Below are positions 27,420 through 36,283 of a stretch of 64,000 bases of DNA, piece by piece (position 1 is the first letter of the stretch; each line of letters begins with the position of its first letter). The translations under genes were made by a program, and so were the position numbers. The notes under the pieces are model-generated. The model was not told the origin of the DNA. It saw only the letters and a program-made list of their open reading frames with translations, and did no database searches. The stretch comes from Modicisalibacter ilicicola DSM 19980 (GTDB lineage: Bacteria; Pseudomonadota; Gammaproteobacteria; Pseudomonadales; Halomonadaceae). The DNA is taken from contig NZ_FQUJ01000002.1 in assembly GCF_900128925.1 (NCBI RefSeq), positions 468,856 to 532,855 on the forward strand, in the 5' to 3' direction.

Positions 27420-28106
27420 ATGAATGATCGTGTCCTGCTGATCACCGGCGCTTCCAGCGGCATCGGTGCCGCCACCGCTCGTGCCGCCCATTGCGCGGAC
27501 TACAACCTGGTGCTTGCGGCGCGCTCCACCGACAAGCTGGACGCCTTGGCCAGGGAGTTCGGCTCCGACAAGACCCTCACGGTCGCCTGCGACGTCACCT
27601 CCATGGAAGAGCAGCAGGCCATGGTCGACAAGGCGCTGGAACGCTTCGGACGACTCGATGCCGTCTTTGCCAACGCCGGTCGTGGCGGCTCTCCGGGCGG
27701 TTTCAGCGAGGCTGACCATGAGAGCTGGCGAGCCATGCTGATGACCAATGTCTATGGCGTCGGAGTGACGATCCAGGCCACGCTCCCGGCACTGCGCAAA
27801 AGCCAGGGCCATGTACTGCTCACCGGCTCCGCAGCGGGGCGCGCCACCATTCCCGGCTCGATGTACAGTGCCAGCAAATGGGCCGTCACCGGGATCGGCT
27901 ACAACCTGCGCGAGGAACTGCGCGGCAGCGGCGTGCGGGTTACCCTGATCGAACCCGGCATGGTCGATACGCCCTTCTTCGATCAGGCGCCGGACAATGC
28001 TCTCGAGGACCGGGACGTCGCCAACGCGGTCATGTACGCCATCGGTCAGCCCGCCCATGTCGATGTCAACGAGATACTGATTCGACCGACGCCGCCTCAG
28101 GAATAA
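27420..28106 (+). CDS. Short-chain dehydrogenase/reductase
   Basis: This 228-residue SDR has LITGASSGIGAATARAA at the N-terminus, VFANAGRGG, the catalytic Ser in LLTGSAAGR and the dyad MYSASKWAV, ending with LIEPGMVDTPFF. GAGGAG six bases before ATG 27420 fixes the start; longer in-frame starts are rejected. It is a single gene and substrate cannot be inferred. Confidence 0.85.
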   Translation: MNDRVLLITGASSGIGAATARAAHCADYNLVLAARSTDKLDALAREFGSDKTLTVACDVTSMEEQQAMVDKALERFGRLDAVFANAGRGGSPGGFSEADHESWRAMLMTNVYGVGVTIQATLPALRKSQGHVLLTGSAAGRATIPGSMYSASKWAVTGIGYNLREELRGSGVRVTLIEPGMVDTPFFDQAPDNALEDRDVANAVMYAIGQPAHVDVNEILIRPTPPQE

Positions 28107-28134
28107 GCATCTGGACAATCGTTACAAAAAACTT

Positions 28135-28156
28135 GCCCCGAACCCGCTTTCGGGGC
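28135..28156. terminator. Hairpin with possible bidirectional terminator function
   Basis: GCCCCGAA and TTCGGGGC pair around CCCGCT. On the minus strand the stem is followed by AAGTTTTTTG, a T-rich tail. On the plus strand, where it follows the SDR gene, the tail is weak. It lies 28 bases after the SDR stop. Confidence 0.45.
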
Positions 28157-28180
28157 TAGCGAAATGCACAAAAATTTCGC

Positions 28181-28513
28181 ATGCTGAACGCGACAGTAGC
28201 CAGGCACTGGAGCCTCATGAACGCGGCAAGACAAATGAACGGCAACGCCAGCGTGGCGCAGCCGTCGAAAGGCAAGAGCAGTTTCGATGTCAAGGACGAT
28301 GTAGTAAGAGACATGGAAAAGCGTTCTCGCCTGATGCGCGTGGTCACACGCCGCATCGCCTTTTCAGAGCTGGACAATCGGGAAATCGCCCGGCGCGCCG
28401 GCATCCCCTCCCAGCGTATCAGTGACCTGCTCGCAGGACGCCTGGAACATTTCTCCATCGACGAGCTTCAAGCCCTCCGCGAGACCGTGGAGAGCGAAAC
28501 CCCGAGCCCATGA
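28181..28513 (+). CDS. Small helix-turn-helix (XRE-like) DNA-binding protein
   Basis: This 110-residue protein has a basic segment and a helix-turn-helix in the second half: NREIARRAGIPSQRISDLLA followed by GRLEHFSIDELQALRETV, as in small XRE antitoxin-type regulators. No partner toxin gene adjoins it. The start may lie further downstream, at ATG 28217 or 28238. It is convergent with the TAXI-TRAP operon. Confidence 0.6.
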   Translation: MLNATVARHWSLMNAARQMNGNASVAQPSKGKSSFDVKDDVVRDMEKRSRLMRVVTRRIAFSELDNREIARRAGIPSQRISDLLAGRLEHFSIDELQALRETVESETPSP

Positions 28514-28556
28514 GGCGACTCCCGCTCTACTGACCTTCCCCGGGACACTGCATTCG

Positions 28557-28588
28557 GCGATCGCCGTCACGTTCTTGACGGCGATCGC
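28557..28588. terminator. Strong bidirectional hairpin between convergent genes
   Basis: GCGATCGCCGTCA and TGACGGCGATCGC form a perfect 13-base-pair stem with a CGTTCT loop. It sits between the HTH gene, which ends at 28513, and the convergent TRAP permease, which ends at 28605. No T-run follows, so termination is probable rather than certain. Confidence 0.5.
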
Positions 28589-28604
28589 GGCAATGGCGAT
28601 GCGT

Positions 28605-30635
28605 CTAACGGCTCTGGGATGTCGACCCGGCAGCATGCTGCTGCCGCCGATTCGCCAGCCAGTTCCCTCCCAGGAACAGGGCGATGGTCGCCACGCCGAC
28701 GACCTCGCTCATCAGGTTGGGATAGAAGACCGCCGCCGAGGCCAGGGCGATCAGCACCCGCGGGATGAGCGAGATGCGCATGAACAGGTAGCCCTCCAGT
28801 GCCGCGGCGAAGGCCAGCAAGGCGGCGATGGCGATGATCACGTTCCAGACCACCACCATCACCGGCCCGCCCATGATGATTTCCGGGTTGAACACCATGA
28901 ACAGCGGAATCAGATAGAGCCCCTTGGCGAACTTCCAGGCCTGCACGCTGGTTTCCATGGGCTTGCTGCCGGCGATGGCCGCCCCGGCGAAACCGGCCAG
29001 GGCAATCGGTGGGGTCACATTGGAATCCTGGGAATACCAGAACACCACCAGGTGAGCGATCAACAACGGGATGCCGAACTCCGTGGAGAGCGCCGGCCCT
29101 ACCAGCACGATCAGCACGATGTAGCTGGCCGTCACCGGCAGCCCCATCCCCAGCACCAGGCTGGCCAGCAGCACCATCAGCAGTGCCAGCAGGATGTTGC
29201 CACCGGAAAAGGCCATCATCATCGCCGAGAACTTGAGCCCCAGCCCGGTCAGGCCGACGATGCCCACGATGATGCCTGCCACCGCACAGGCCATGCTGAC
29301 CGCGACGGCGTTGCGCGCCCCCAGTTCGAGCCCTTCGACCAGCCTGACGACGCCGGTCCTGGTCACCTGCATGAGGCCGCCGGCGGTGACCTTCTGCCCT
29401 TGCTGGGGAGCAACGAACAGATACCACACCAGAAAGCGCAGCACCGCCACCGCAATGATGGTGAGAATGGCGTAGAAGCCCACCCGCATCGGCGACATGT
29501 TCATCACCAGCAGGTAGACCAGCATGGCAAGCGGAATGAGGAAGTGCCAGCCGTCGCGCATCACCTGGCGCAACTGGGGCAGCTCCGAACGCGGCATGCC
29601 CTGCATGCCACGCTTCAGGGCGATGACGTGCACGAACAGATAGACCGTGGCGAAATACATCACCGCCGGCAGCACGCTCACCTTCACTACTTCCAGGTAA
29701 GGCACGCCGGTGTATTCGGCGATCAGGAAGGCGCCGGCACCCATCAGCGGCGGCGTGATCTGCCCGCCGGTGCTGGCGGCGGCCTCGATGCCGCCGGCCT
29801 GGGCCGGTCGATAGCCCAGACGCTTCATCAAGGGAATGGTGAAGGCGCCGGTGGTGACCACGTTGGCGATCGCGCTGCCGGAGATGGACCCCATGCCCGC
29901 CGAGGCCAGCACCGCGGCCTTGGCAGGCCCGCCACGCTGGCGACCGGTGGCGGCATAGGCCAGATCGATGAAGAAGCGCCCGGCGCCGGTGCTTTCCAGG
30001 AAGGCGCCGAACAGCACGAAGATGAAGATGTAGGTGGCCGCCACCCCCAGGGGCAGACCGAACAACCCTTCCTGCCCCAGATAGAGCTGGCCGACCACGC
30101 GGTCGAGGCTGTAACCGCGATGGGACATGATGCCCGGCATCCAGTCCGACAACCAGGGCAGGTCGCCACGCGGGCCGGCGAAGGCATACAGGATCGCCAC
30201 CACGCCGATCAGTGTCATGCCCAGCCCCACCGCCCGGCGGCTCGCCTCCAGCACCGTGACCACGGCAATGCAGCCGACGACGATGTCCGTCTGGTTCCAG
30301 AAGCCCGCCCGGTCGATGATCTCGTCGAGATAGAAACTCATGTAGAAGCCGGTGATGAAGGCCCCGGCCAGGAAGAGGCAGTCGATGATCCAGCCGACGA
30401 CCCCACGCCGGCGCTGGGCCCCGAACACCGGAAACATCAGGAAGGCCAGGATCATGATCAGCGCGATATGAATACTGCGCTGATAGAAGAGCCCGAGCGG
30501 CTCGATCCCTGCCGCATAGAGCTGGAACAGCGATAGCCCCACCCCCACCAGGGTGATCAGCCAGAGCACCGCCCGCGGTTGAATGGACTTGGGCGTACCG
30601 GGATCGATGTCGGATTGGGCGGGAGCGTCGTTCAT
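28605..30635 (-). CDS. TRAP transporter fused permease (TAXI-associated)
   Basis: This permease of about 676 residues fuses the small and large TRAP membrane subunits. It carries fused-permease signatures such as GRFFIDLAYAATGRQRGGPA followed by GSISGSAIANVVTTGAFTIP. Later are GIEAAASTGGQITPPLMGAG, LVLGMGLPVTASYIVL and VTPPIALAGFAGAAIAGS. ATG 30635 is preferred to 30707, which would overlap the DUF1850 gene. It follows a TAXI binding protein and a DUF1850 protein. Such systems often carry organic acids or amino acids; the substrate is unknown. Confidence 0.9.
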   Translation of the reverse strand: MNDAPAQSDIDPGTPKSIQPRAVLWLITLVGVGLSLFQLYAAGIEPLGLFYQRSIHIALIMILAFLMFPVFGAQRRRGVVGWIIDCLFLAGAFITGFYMSFYLDEIIDRAGFWNQTDIVVGCIAVVTVLEASRRAVGLGMTLIGVVAILYAFAGPRGDLPWLSDWMPGIMSHRGYSLDRVVGQLYLGQEGLFGLPLGVAATYIFIFVLFGAFLESTGAGRFFIDLAYAATGRQRGGPAKAAVLASAGMGSISGSAIANVVTTGAFTIPLMKRLGYRPAQAGGIEAAASTGGQITPPLMGAGAFLIAEYTGVPYLEVVKVSVLPAVMYFATVYLFVHVIALKRGMQGMPRSELPQLRQVMRDGWHFLIPLAMLVYLLVMNMSPMRVGFYAILTIIAVAVLRFLVWYLFVAPQQGQKVTAGGLMQVTRTGVVRLVEGLELGARNAVAVSMACAVAGIIVGIVGLTGLGLKFSAMMMAFSGGNILLALLMVLLASLVLGMGLPVTASYIVLIVLVGPALSTEFGIPLLIAHLVVFWYSQDSNVTPPIALAGFAGAAIAGSKPMETSVQAWKFAKGLYLIPLFMVFNPEIIMGGPVMVVVWNVIIAIAALLAFAAALEGYLFMRISLIPRVLIALASAAVFYPNLMSEVVGVATIALFLGGNWLANRRQQHAAGSTSQSR

Positions 30636-30645
30636 GGGAATCTCG

Positions 30646-31155
30646 TCAGGAGGTCTTGTTATAGGGTTGCAAACGAATGATGACCCGCTCACCCGCTGCC
30701 AGGGCACTCAAACTGATGAGCTTGCCATCATGAGAGAGCCGATGATCGACAGCCCTGCTGCCGACTCGAAGCAGATAGCGATTGCCGGGCACCGGCTCGT
30801 CGATCCGCTCGATCCAGTAGCCCCCCTCGCCGTCCGAGACCTGCACGCCGCGGCCGGGTATGTGGCCAAGCCCTGCCGCGAAGTCCGGTTGATGGCTGCG
30901 CACCAGCACCATCCGCCCCTGCCGGTAACGATAGCAATCCGCCACGCGGATACCGGTGACGGAATGATTCCAGATCAGGCACCAGTGCTCGTCGGGTTGG
31001 ATGGGGATATCGACCAGCTTGTCATTCGTGGACGAGACCACCTGCAATCGAGCGCTGTTGTCGGCCGCCATCGTGACGGCAGGCAGCATCGCCACCAGCA
31101 GGAAAAGGGCGAGCACCCCGGCCCGCCCGTTGTCTAGCCCTGCCACGGATGGCAT
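30646..31155 (-). CDS. DUF1850 family protein of the TAXI-TRAP operon
   Basis: This 169-residue protein has a short hydrophobic N-terminal segment, ALFLLVAMLPAVTMA, probably a signal or anchor. The soluble part has CLIWNHSVTGIRVADCYRY, SHQPDFAAGLGHIPGRGVQV and PVPGNRYLLRVGSRAVDHRL. This layout matches DUF1850 proteins, which are usually found between TAXI and fused-permease genes as here. Their biochemical role is unknown. Confidence 0.8.
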   Translation of the reverse strand: MPSVAGLDNGRAGVLALFLLVAMLPAVTMAADNSARLQVVSSTNDKLVDIPIQPDEHWCLIWNHSVTGIRVADCYRYRQGRMVLVRSHQPDFAAGLGHIPGRGVQVSDGEGGYWIERIDEPVPGNRYLLRVGSRAVDHRLSHDGKLISLSALAAGERVIIRLQPYNKTS

Positions 31156-31163
31156 GTCACCGC

Positions 31164-32126
31164 TCAGGGACGCAGCTTGTCGGGAACTTCGGCGCCGACT
31201 TCCTCATAATAGCGAATGGCGCCGGGATGCAGCGGCACCGGGGTCGACCCGAGGCTGAACTCCACCGTGGTATCGTTGGCCGCCGGATGGATGGCGATCA
31301 GCTCGTCGGTCTTCTCGAACAGCACCTTGGTGACCTCGTAGGCCACCTCTTCGGGCAGGTCGGCGTTCACCACCAGCACGTTGGGAATGCTGATGGTCTG
31401 GACCGGTTCCTCCATGCCCTCATAGAGCCCTTTCTTCAGCTCATAGGCCGCAAACACCGGCTCGGCTTCCTTGGCCTTGGCGATCTCCTCGTCGCTCAGC
31501 CCCACCAGACGAATGTCCCGGGTCGCCGCCAGGTTGAGAATCGAACTGGTGGGCGGCCCAACACTCCAGAAGCCGGCATCGATGTCGCCATCGCGCAGCG
31601 CATCCGCGGTCTCGTTGAAATTCAGCCGCAAGGTTTCCATGTCGTCATAGGTCAGACCGTTGGCCTCCAGCACCGCCTTGGCATTGAGCTCGGTGCCGCT
31701 GCCCGGCGCCCCCACGGAGACCCGCTTGCCCTCGAGATCGGCCAGCGAGGTGATGCCCGAATCCGCCAGGGTCACGATCTGCACGGCATTGGGATAGATC
31801 GAGCCCAGGGCACGCGTGGCCTCGACCTGGCGCCCGTCGAAAGCCGCTTCCCCCTTGTAGGCCTGATAGGCGGTATCCGCCAGCACCAGGGCAAAATCCG
31901 AATCCCCCCGATAGATCAGTCCCATGTTCTCCACCGAAGCCCCGGTCACCTCGGCGACAGCGCTATACCCTTCGACATGATTGTTGATCAACTCGGCCAG
32001 ACCGCCGCCATAGGGGTAATAGACCCCGCCGGTGCCTCCGGTGGCGATCGACAGGCGTTGCTGGGCGATGCTGGCGGGTGCGGCGACGATGAGTGACGCA
32101 GCAAGCAGTGCGGTAAACACGCGCAT
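31164..32126 (-). CDS. TAXI-family TRAP transporter solute-binding protein
   Basis: This 320-residue periplasmic protein has a Sec signal, LLAASLIVAAPASIAQQ, and the TAXI start RLSIATGGTGGVYYPYGGGL. It continues with ALVLADTAYQAYKG, KRVSVGAPGSGTELNAKAVL and a C-terminal region with LHPGAIRYYEEVG. It heads the operon with DUF1850 and the fused permease. TAXI proteins bind acidic or amino compounds such as glutamate; the ligand here is unknown. Confidence 0.88.
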   Translation of the reverse strand: MRVFTALLAASLIVAAPASIAQQRLSIATGGTGGVYYPYGGGLAELINNHVEGYSAVAEVTGASVENMGLIYRGDSDFALVLADTAYQAYKGEAAFDGRQVEATRALGSIYPNAVQIVTLADSGITSLADLEGKRVSVGAPGSGTELNAKAVLEANGLTYDDMETLRLNFNETADALRDGDIDAGFWSVGPPTSSILNLAATRDIRLVGLSDEEIAKAKEAEPVFAAYELKKGLYEGMEEPVQTISIPNVLVVNADLPEEVAYEVTKVLFEKTDELIAIHPAANDTTVEFSLGSTPVPLHPGAIRYYEEVGAEVPDKLRP

Positions 32127-32348
32127 GGATGTCTCCTTGAATCGTTGTTGTTGGCGATGCGTGCCTAAAAGCTAGCACGTTGATCCGCCGGCCTGCCACA
32201 CAGGCTGGCCAATCGAGCCCATCTCTTTGGTAGGATTTCGGGTCGCCGGTCATTCGGCAACGCCATCCTGTTCAGTTCCGATTCTGGCTAGTCATTCGCC
32301 CCGAGCGGCCTACACTGGGCATCATGTCATGCAACCGGACACATCATC

Positions 32349-33707
32349 GTGCTCGATCGGGAGACTTGTCATCAGGCGCGCCTGTCGCGGGACGCCCGCT
32401 TCGACGGCCATTTCTTCACCGCGGTGAAGAGCACCGGCATCTACTGTCGCCCGGTGTGCCCGGCCACACCGCCTCAGGAACACAACGTGGCCTACTTCAC
32501 CACCGCCGTTGAAGCCGCCCAGGCCGGTTATCGCCCCTGCCTGCGCTGCCGACCTGACAGCGCCCCGGGTTCACCGGCCTGGAAAGGGGTCGACACCACC
32601 CTGGAACGCGCCTTGCGACTGATCAATGAAGGCGCCTTGCAGGAGGGCACCCTGGCGCAACTCAGCGATCGCCTGGGCATCAGTGATCGCTACCTGCGCC
32701 GGTTGTTCCAGAAGCGCTTCGGTGTCGCCCCGAAAACCTATGCACTCTACCAGCAAAGCCTCTTCGCCAAGCAACTGCTGCACCAGACCCGGCTGCCGAT
32801 CACCGAGGTGGCCTATGCCAGTGGCTTTCGCAGCATCCGACGCTTCAATGATTGCTTCAGGCAGCAGATCGGGCTGAACCCGAGTCAATTGCGACGTTAC
32901 GCAAGCCCCGACAGCAGTGAACTGATATTGACCCTTGCCTATCGTCCACCCTTCGCCTGGGATCGCTTGCACCGCTTCCTGGCCAGGCGTCTGATTCATG
33001 GCCAGGAATGGCTGGGCGACGACTTCTACGGCCGCACCTTCACCTGGCGCAAGGCCAAGGGGCATTTCACCGCCACCCACGCCCCCCGGCACCATTGCTT
33101 CCGGGTGGCGCTGGCGATCGACGACCTTTCCGTCCTGCAGGGCGTCGTCGGCAACATCCGCCGCCTGCTCGACCTGGATGCAGACACCCGGGCGATCGAA
33201 AGGCATCTCAATACGGTGGCCCCTGGATTGCCTCTGGTCGAGGGACTGCGCCTGCCGGGCATGTGGGATCTGTTCGAAGCCGGGGTACGGGCAATTCTCG
33301 GCCAGCAGATATCGGAGCTGGCCGCCCGCCGACTGGTCCAGAACCTGGTCGACGCCCTTGGCGACCCCCTTGGGGACCACCAGCGTCTCTTTCCAACCCC
33401 CGAAAGCATTGCCGGAAGCGATCTGGCCTTTCTCAAGATGATCGCAGCGCGCCGCGATACCCTGCGGTGTTATGCCGAGTGGTACCGAGACAGCGAAGCA
33501 CCCCAGGACGCGGAGCAATGGCTGACGCTGAAAGGGATCGGTCGCTGGACCGTTGACTACGCCCGCCTTCGCGGCATCAGCGATCCCGACATCTGGCTGA
33601 GCGGCGATCTCGTGGTGAAGAAGGCAATGGACGCGCTGGGTAATGCTTCACCGGCCGACGCCGCCCCCTGGCGCAGCTATCTCACCCTGCAACTCTGGAG
33701 CCAATGA
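32349..33707 (+). CDS. Ada-AlkA fusion: alkylation response regulator and 3-methyladenine glycosylase
   Basis: This 452-residue protein has three parts. The N-terminal Ada zinc domain (1-75) has zinc cysteines at 33, 37, 64 and 67 (IYCRPVCP and PCLRC), equivalent to those that accept methyl groups from phosphotriesters. An AraC helix-turn-helix (about 80-180) follows. The C-terminal AlkA-type HhH-GPD domain includes ILGQQISELAARR and GIGRWTVDYARLRG, with the catalytic Asp near residue 420 in LSGDLVV. It regulates and repairs alkylation damage. Ogt follows two bases downstream, forming a repair operon. Confidence 0.92.
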   Translation: MLDRETCHQARLSRDARFDGHFFTAVKSTGIYCRPVCPATPPQEHNVAYFTTAVEAAQAGYRPCLRCRPDSAPGSPAWKGVDTTLERALRLINEGALQEGTLAQLSDRLGISDRYLRRLFQKRFGVAPKTYALYQQSLFAKQLLHQTRLPITEVAYASGFRSIRRFNDCFRQQIGLNPSQLRRYASPDSSELILTLAYRPPFAWDRLHRFLARRLIHGQEWLGDDFYGRTFTWRKAKGHFTATHAPRHHCFRVALAIDDLSVLQGVVGNIRRLLDLDADTRAIERHLNTVAPGLPLVEGLRLPGMWDLFEAGVRAILGQQISELAARRLVQNLVDALGDPLGDHQRLFPTPESIAGSDLAFLKMIAARRDTLRCYAEWYRDSEAPQDAEQWLTLKGIGRWTVDYARLRGISDPDIWLSGDLVVKKAMDALGNASPADAAPWRSYLTLQLWSQ

Positions 33708-33708
33708 C

Positions 33709-34194
33709 ATGTATATCGACTACCTGGCCACTCCCAGCGACTCACCCCTCGGTTTCTTGCAGATAAAGGCTACCGAGGAAGGCATCACCCACATCGACTT
33801 CACCGACGAACGCAGTGAACCGATCGCCCCCCACCCGCTGATCGAAGACTGCAAGCACCAGCTCGAGGAGTACTTCCAAGGCCGGCGCCAAGCCTTCGAT
33901 GTGCCGCTGGCACCGCAAGGCACGGACTTCCAGCAGCGCGTCTGGAGGCAGCTACGCGAGATTCCTTACGGGGAGACCTGCAGCTACGCGACGATCTCCC
34001 GAGGTATCGGCAACCCCAGAAGCCACCGCGCCGTGGGCGCCGCCAACGGGCGCAATCCATTGTCGATCATCGTGCCCTGCCACCGGGTGATCGGCAGCGA
34101 TGGCCAGTTGACCGGCTATGCCGGCGGGCTGGAACGCAAGCAGTGGCTGCTGCGCCACGAGCAGGCGCATCGGGAATACCGGCTACAACCCTGA
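33709..34194 (+). CDS. ogt: Methylated-DNA--protein-cysteine methyltransferase
   Basis: This 161-residue repair enzyme has GTDFQQRVWRQLREIPYGET with the RVW helix, AVGAANGRNPLSIIVPCHR with acceptor Cys 124, and VIGSDGQLTGYAGGLERKQW. It removes O6-methyl groups from guanine by suicide transfer to that Cys. ATG 33709 follows the ada-alkA stop by one base, so the two are coupled. A longer in-frame start at 33643 lies inside the upstream gene and is rejected. Confidence 0.93.
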   Translation: MYIDYLATPSDSPLGFLQIKATEEGITHIDFTDERSEPIAPHPLIEDCKHQLEEYFQGRRQAFDVPLAPQGTDFQQRVWRQLREIPYGETCSYATISRGIGNPRSHRAVGAANGRNPLSIIVPCHRVIGSDGQLTGYAGGLERKQWLLRHEQAHREYRLQP

Positions 34195-34200
34195 AGGGTA

Positions 34201-34221
34201 TTTATACCCTTCGGGTATAAA
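34201..34221. promoter_or_regulatory. Near-palindromic operator-like element upstream of ttrBCA
   Basis: The arms TTTATACCC and GGGTATAAA form a perfect 9-base inverted repeat with a TTC spacer. A third GGGTAT half-site at 34196-34201 overlaps it, so an alternative hairpin with GAAGGGTAT (34193-34201) is possible. The pattern resembles operators of CsoR/CstR-type regulators, some of which sense persulfide or copper. It could also serve as an ogt terminator, but no T-run follows. Confidence 0.45.
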
Positions 34222-34243
34222 GTGATTACTTTCCCGTCCTTGT

Positions 34244-34257
34244 TTGATCGATATCAA
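34244..34257. promoter_or_regulatory. FNR/ANR box upstream of ttrBCA
   Basis: TTGATCGATATCAA matches the FNR/ANR consensus (TTGAT, four bases, ATCAA) perfectly. It is centred about 106 bases before the ttrB start. It suggests anaerobic activation of the tetrathionate reductase operon. Confidence 0.8.
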
Positions 34258-34356
34258 TACCCCGCCCCCTCCGAAAGTCTAGGCTGCGCAAAACTCCTCA
34301 TTTCCTTGCTGCGAAGCCTTGCTTCGTGCTGATTTTACCAAGCCACCGGAGGCGTC

Positions 34357-35139
34357 ATGGACCCCATTCGTCGCACCCTGCTCGGCCAGCTGGCGCGCCT
34401 GAGTGCCGGCGCCGCGCTGATCCCCCTGTCCAGCGTGGCCACTGCCGGCATCAACGACCAGCCATCGCGCCGGGGAGGCGATCCCGAGAAGCGCTACGGC
34501 ATGCTCATCGACCTGCGCCGCTGCATCGGCTGCCAGGCCTGCACCGTATCCTGTCATATCGAGAATGCCGCTCCCTTGGGCAACTTCCGCACCATCGTCT
34601 CCCAGTTCGAGGTCGAGCACGAAGAAACCGGCGAGCTGGCCACCTTCATGCTGCCCAGGCTGTGCAACCACTGCGAGGACCCGCCCTGCGTGCCGGTCTG
34701 CCCGGTGCAGGCTACCTTCCAGCGCCGGGACGGCATCGTGGTGGTGGACAGCGACCGCTGCGTGGGTTGCGCCTATTGCGTCAATGCCTGCCCTTACGAC
34801 GCTCGTTTCATCAACAAGGAGACCCAGGTGGCGGACAAGTGCACCTTCTGCGCTCACCGCCTGGAAGCGGGGTTGCTGCCGGCCTGCGTCGAATCCTGCG
34901 TGGGCGGCGCCAGGATCATCGGCGACATGCGCGACCCACAAAGCGAAATCAGCCGCCTGATCGAGCAGCACAGGGATGAGCTGATGATACTCAAGCCAGA
35001 GAAGAACACCCGCCCCCAGGTCTTCTATCTCGGCATGGATGAACGTTTCACCACGCGCCCCGACGAGGCCAAGCCAGGCATCTGGGACGTGCGCAACCAG
35101 CAAGGCAAGGAGATCGGTTATGAATTTGCTGGCCACTGA
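34357..35139 (+). CDS. ttrB: Tetrathionate reductase iron-sulfur subunit TtrB
   Basis: This 260-residue ferredoxin-like subunit has a twin-arginine-like leader (IRRTLLGQLARLSAGAALI). Sixteen or so cysteines are arranged for four [4Fe-4S] clusters: RRCIGCQACTVSCH, LCNHCEDPPCVPVCP, RCVGCAYCVNACPYDA and CTFCAHRLEAGLLPACVESC. It passes electrons between the membrane subunit and the molybdenum subunit. The gene order B-C-A is that of known ttrBCA operons. An FNR-type box and a palindrome lie upstream. Confidence 0.88.
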   Translation: MDPIRRTLLGQLARLSAGAALIPLSSVATAGINDQPSRRGGDPEKRYGMLIDLRRCIGCQACTVSCHIENAAPLGNFRTIVSQFEVEHEETGELATFMLPRLCNHCEDPPCVPVCPVQATFQRRDGIVVVDSDRCVGCAYCVNACPYDARFINKETQVADKCTFCAHRLEAGLLPACVESCVGGARIIGDMRDPQSEISRLIEQHRDELMILKPEKNTRPQVFYLGMDERFTTRPDEAKPGIWDVRNQQGKEIGYEFAGH

Positions 35140-36283
35140 GGTTCTCGTCCCGCGCTACGGCATCGCCTGGTACCCCTGGGCGGTACAGTACTTCTTCTTG
35201 ATCGCCCTCTCCTACACCTCGCTGTGGCTCGCCGCCCCGGGGCTGATCTTCGGCAAGCGCAGCTGGATGCCGACGGCGAGGATCGCCATGCTGGCCTGTG
35301 TCAGCACCGCGCTGGTAGCCCCCGTGGCCCTGCTTGCCGACCTGCACCAGCCGCTGCGCTTCTGGCACTTCTACGGCTTCCCCACCCCCTGGTCCTGGAT
35401 GTCCCTGGGCAGCTTCATCCTGCCCCTTTACCTCGGCGCCGTGCTGGTACTGGCCTGGATGTCCTGGCGCCCGGCACTCGAGGAGCGTGCCCAGGCGCCC
35501 GGCTGGGCAGGCAAGGTGGCGGGCAGGTTGGCCTGGGGTCGCTTCCGCATACCCCGGCCGCTGATCATACTGGTCGGGCTTGGCGCCCTGGGGCTTTCCC
35601 TGGGGATTGCCCTCTACACCGGTGCCGAGGTCGCCATCCTTCGCGCCCGCCCGCTTTGGAACACCTACTGGCTGCCCTGGATGTTCGTCGCCACCGGCGT
35701 GATCGGCGCCTGCGGCCTGGTCCTGCTGCTCAATCGCATCAGCCGGGCACGCAATGGCGCCACCAATCGCCAGATGCTCACCGTTCTGGTCATGGCCTGT
35801 CTGGCCGCCGGCCTGATCGCCCTGACCTGGTTCCTCGATGGCGTCAATGCCGAGACCGGCTCCGTCGCCATGGCGCTGGACTCCATCCGGCACAACCCGG
35901 AATGGCGGGCCACCGCGCTGTGGGGCAGCTTCGCCGGCACTCTCCTGCTGGCGACCGCCTTCTTCCTGCGCAAGCGCCCGGGATGGCGTGCCTGGGCCTG
36001 GCTAGTCGGGCTGCTGGCCCTGCATGTGGCCTGGATGTTCCGTTGGGTCGTGCTGATGAACGTGCAGACCGTGGCCCGCAACAGTGCCGGCATCCATGAC
36101 TACCACGTCGCCTTCGGCTCCTACGGGCTTCTCGGTATCCTAGGCACCCTCGGCCTGTGGCTGGCCGCGATCCTGATCATCGACCTGTACATCCCGTGGC
36201 GTGGTAGCGAAGCCAAGGCTATCGACACGACAACATCCTCGAATCCTCTCGACTCGTCTCAAGGAGCCCCCAGCCATGGATAA
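35120..36283 (+). CDS. ttrC: Tetrathionate reductase membrane subunit TtrC (NrfD family)
   Basis: This 387-residue membrane protein of the NrfD/PsrC family has about nine helices, including WAVQYFFLIALSYTSLWLAA, with LLADLHQPLRFWHFYGFPTP near residue 70. It would anchor the complex and oxidise quinol. ATG 35120 has AAGGAG upstream and overlaps ttrB by 20 bases; an in-frame start at 35039 is too deep inside ttrB. The end overlaps ttrA by eight bases, so the three genes are tightly coupled. Confidence 0.87.
   Translation: MNLLATEVLVPRYGIAWYPWAVQYFFLIALSYTSLWLAAPGLIFGKRSWMPTARIAMLACVSTALVAPVALLADLHQPLRFWHFYGFPTPWSWMSLGSFILPLYLGAVLVLAWMSWRPALEERAQAPGWAGKVAGRLAWGRFRIPRPLIILVGLGALGLSLGIALYTGAEVAILRARPLWNTYWLPWMFVATGVIGACGLVLLLNRISRARNGATNRQMLTVLVMACLAAGLIALTWFLDGVNAETGSVAMALDSIRHNPEWRATALWGSFAGTLLLATAFFLRKRPGWRAWAWLVGLLALHVAWMFRWVVLMNVQTVARNSAGIHDYHVAFGSYGLLGILGTLGLWLAAILIIDLYIPWRGSEAKAIDTTTSSNPLDSSQGAPSHG

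Noticed and set aside
28422-30536. A 704-codon plus-strand frame opposite the TRAP fused permease
   Set aside because: It is antisense to clear transporter motifs; the translation is His/Gln/Gly/Arg-rich and has no family features.
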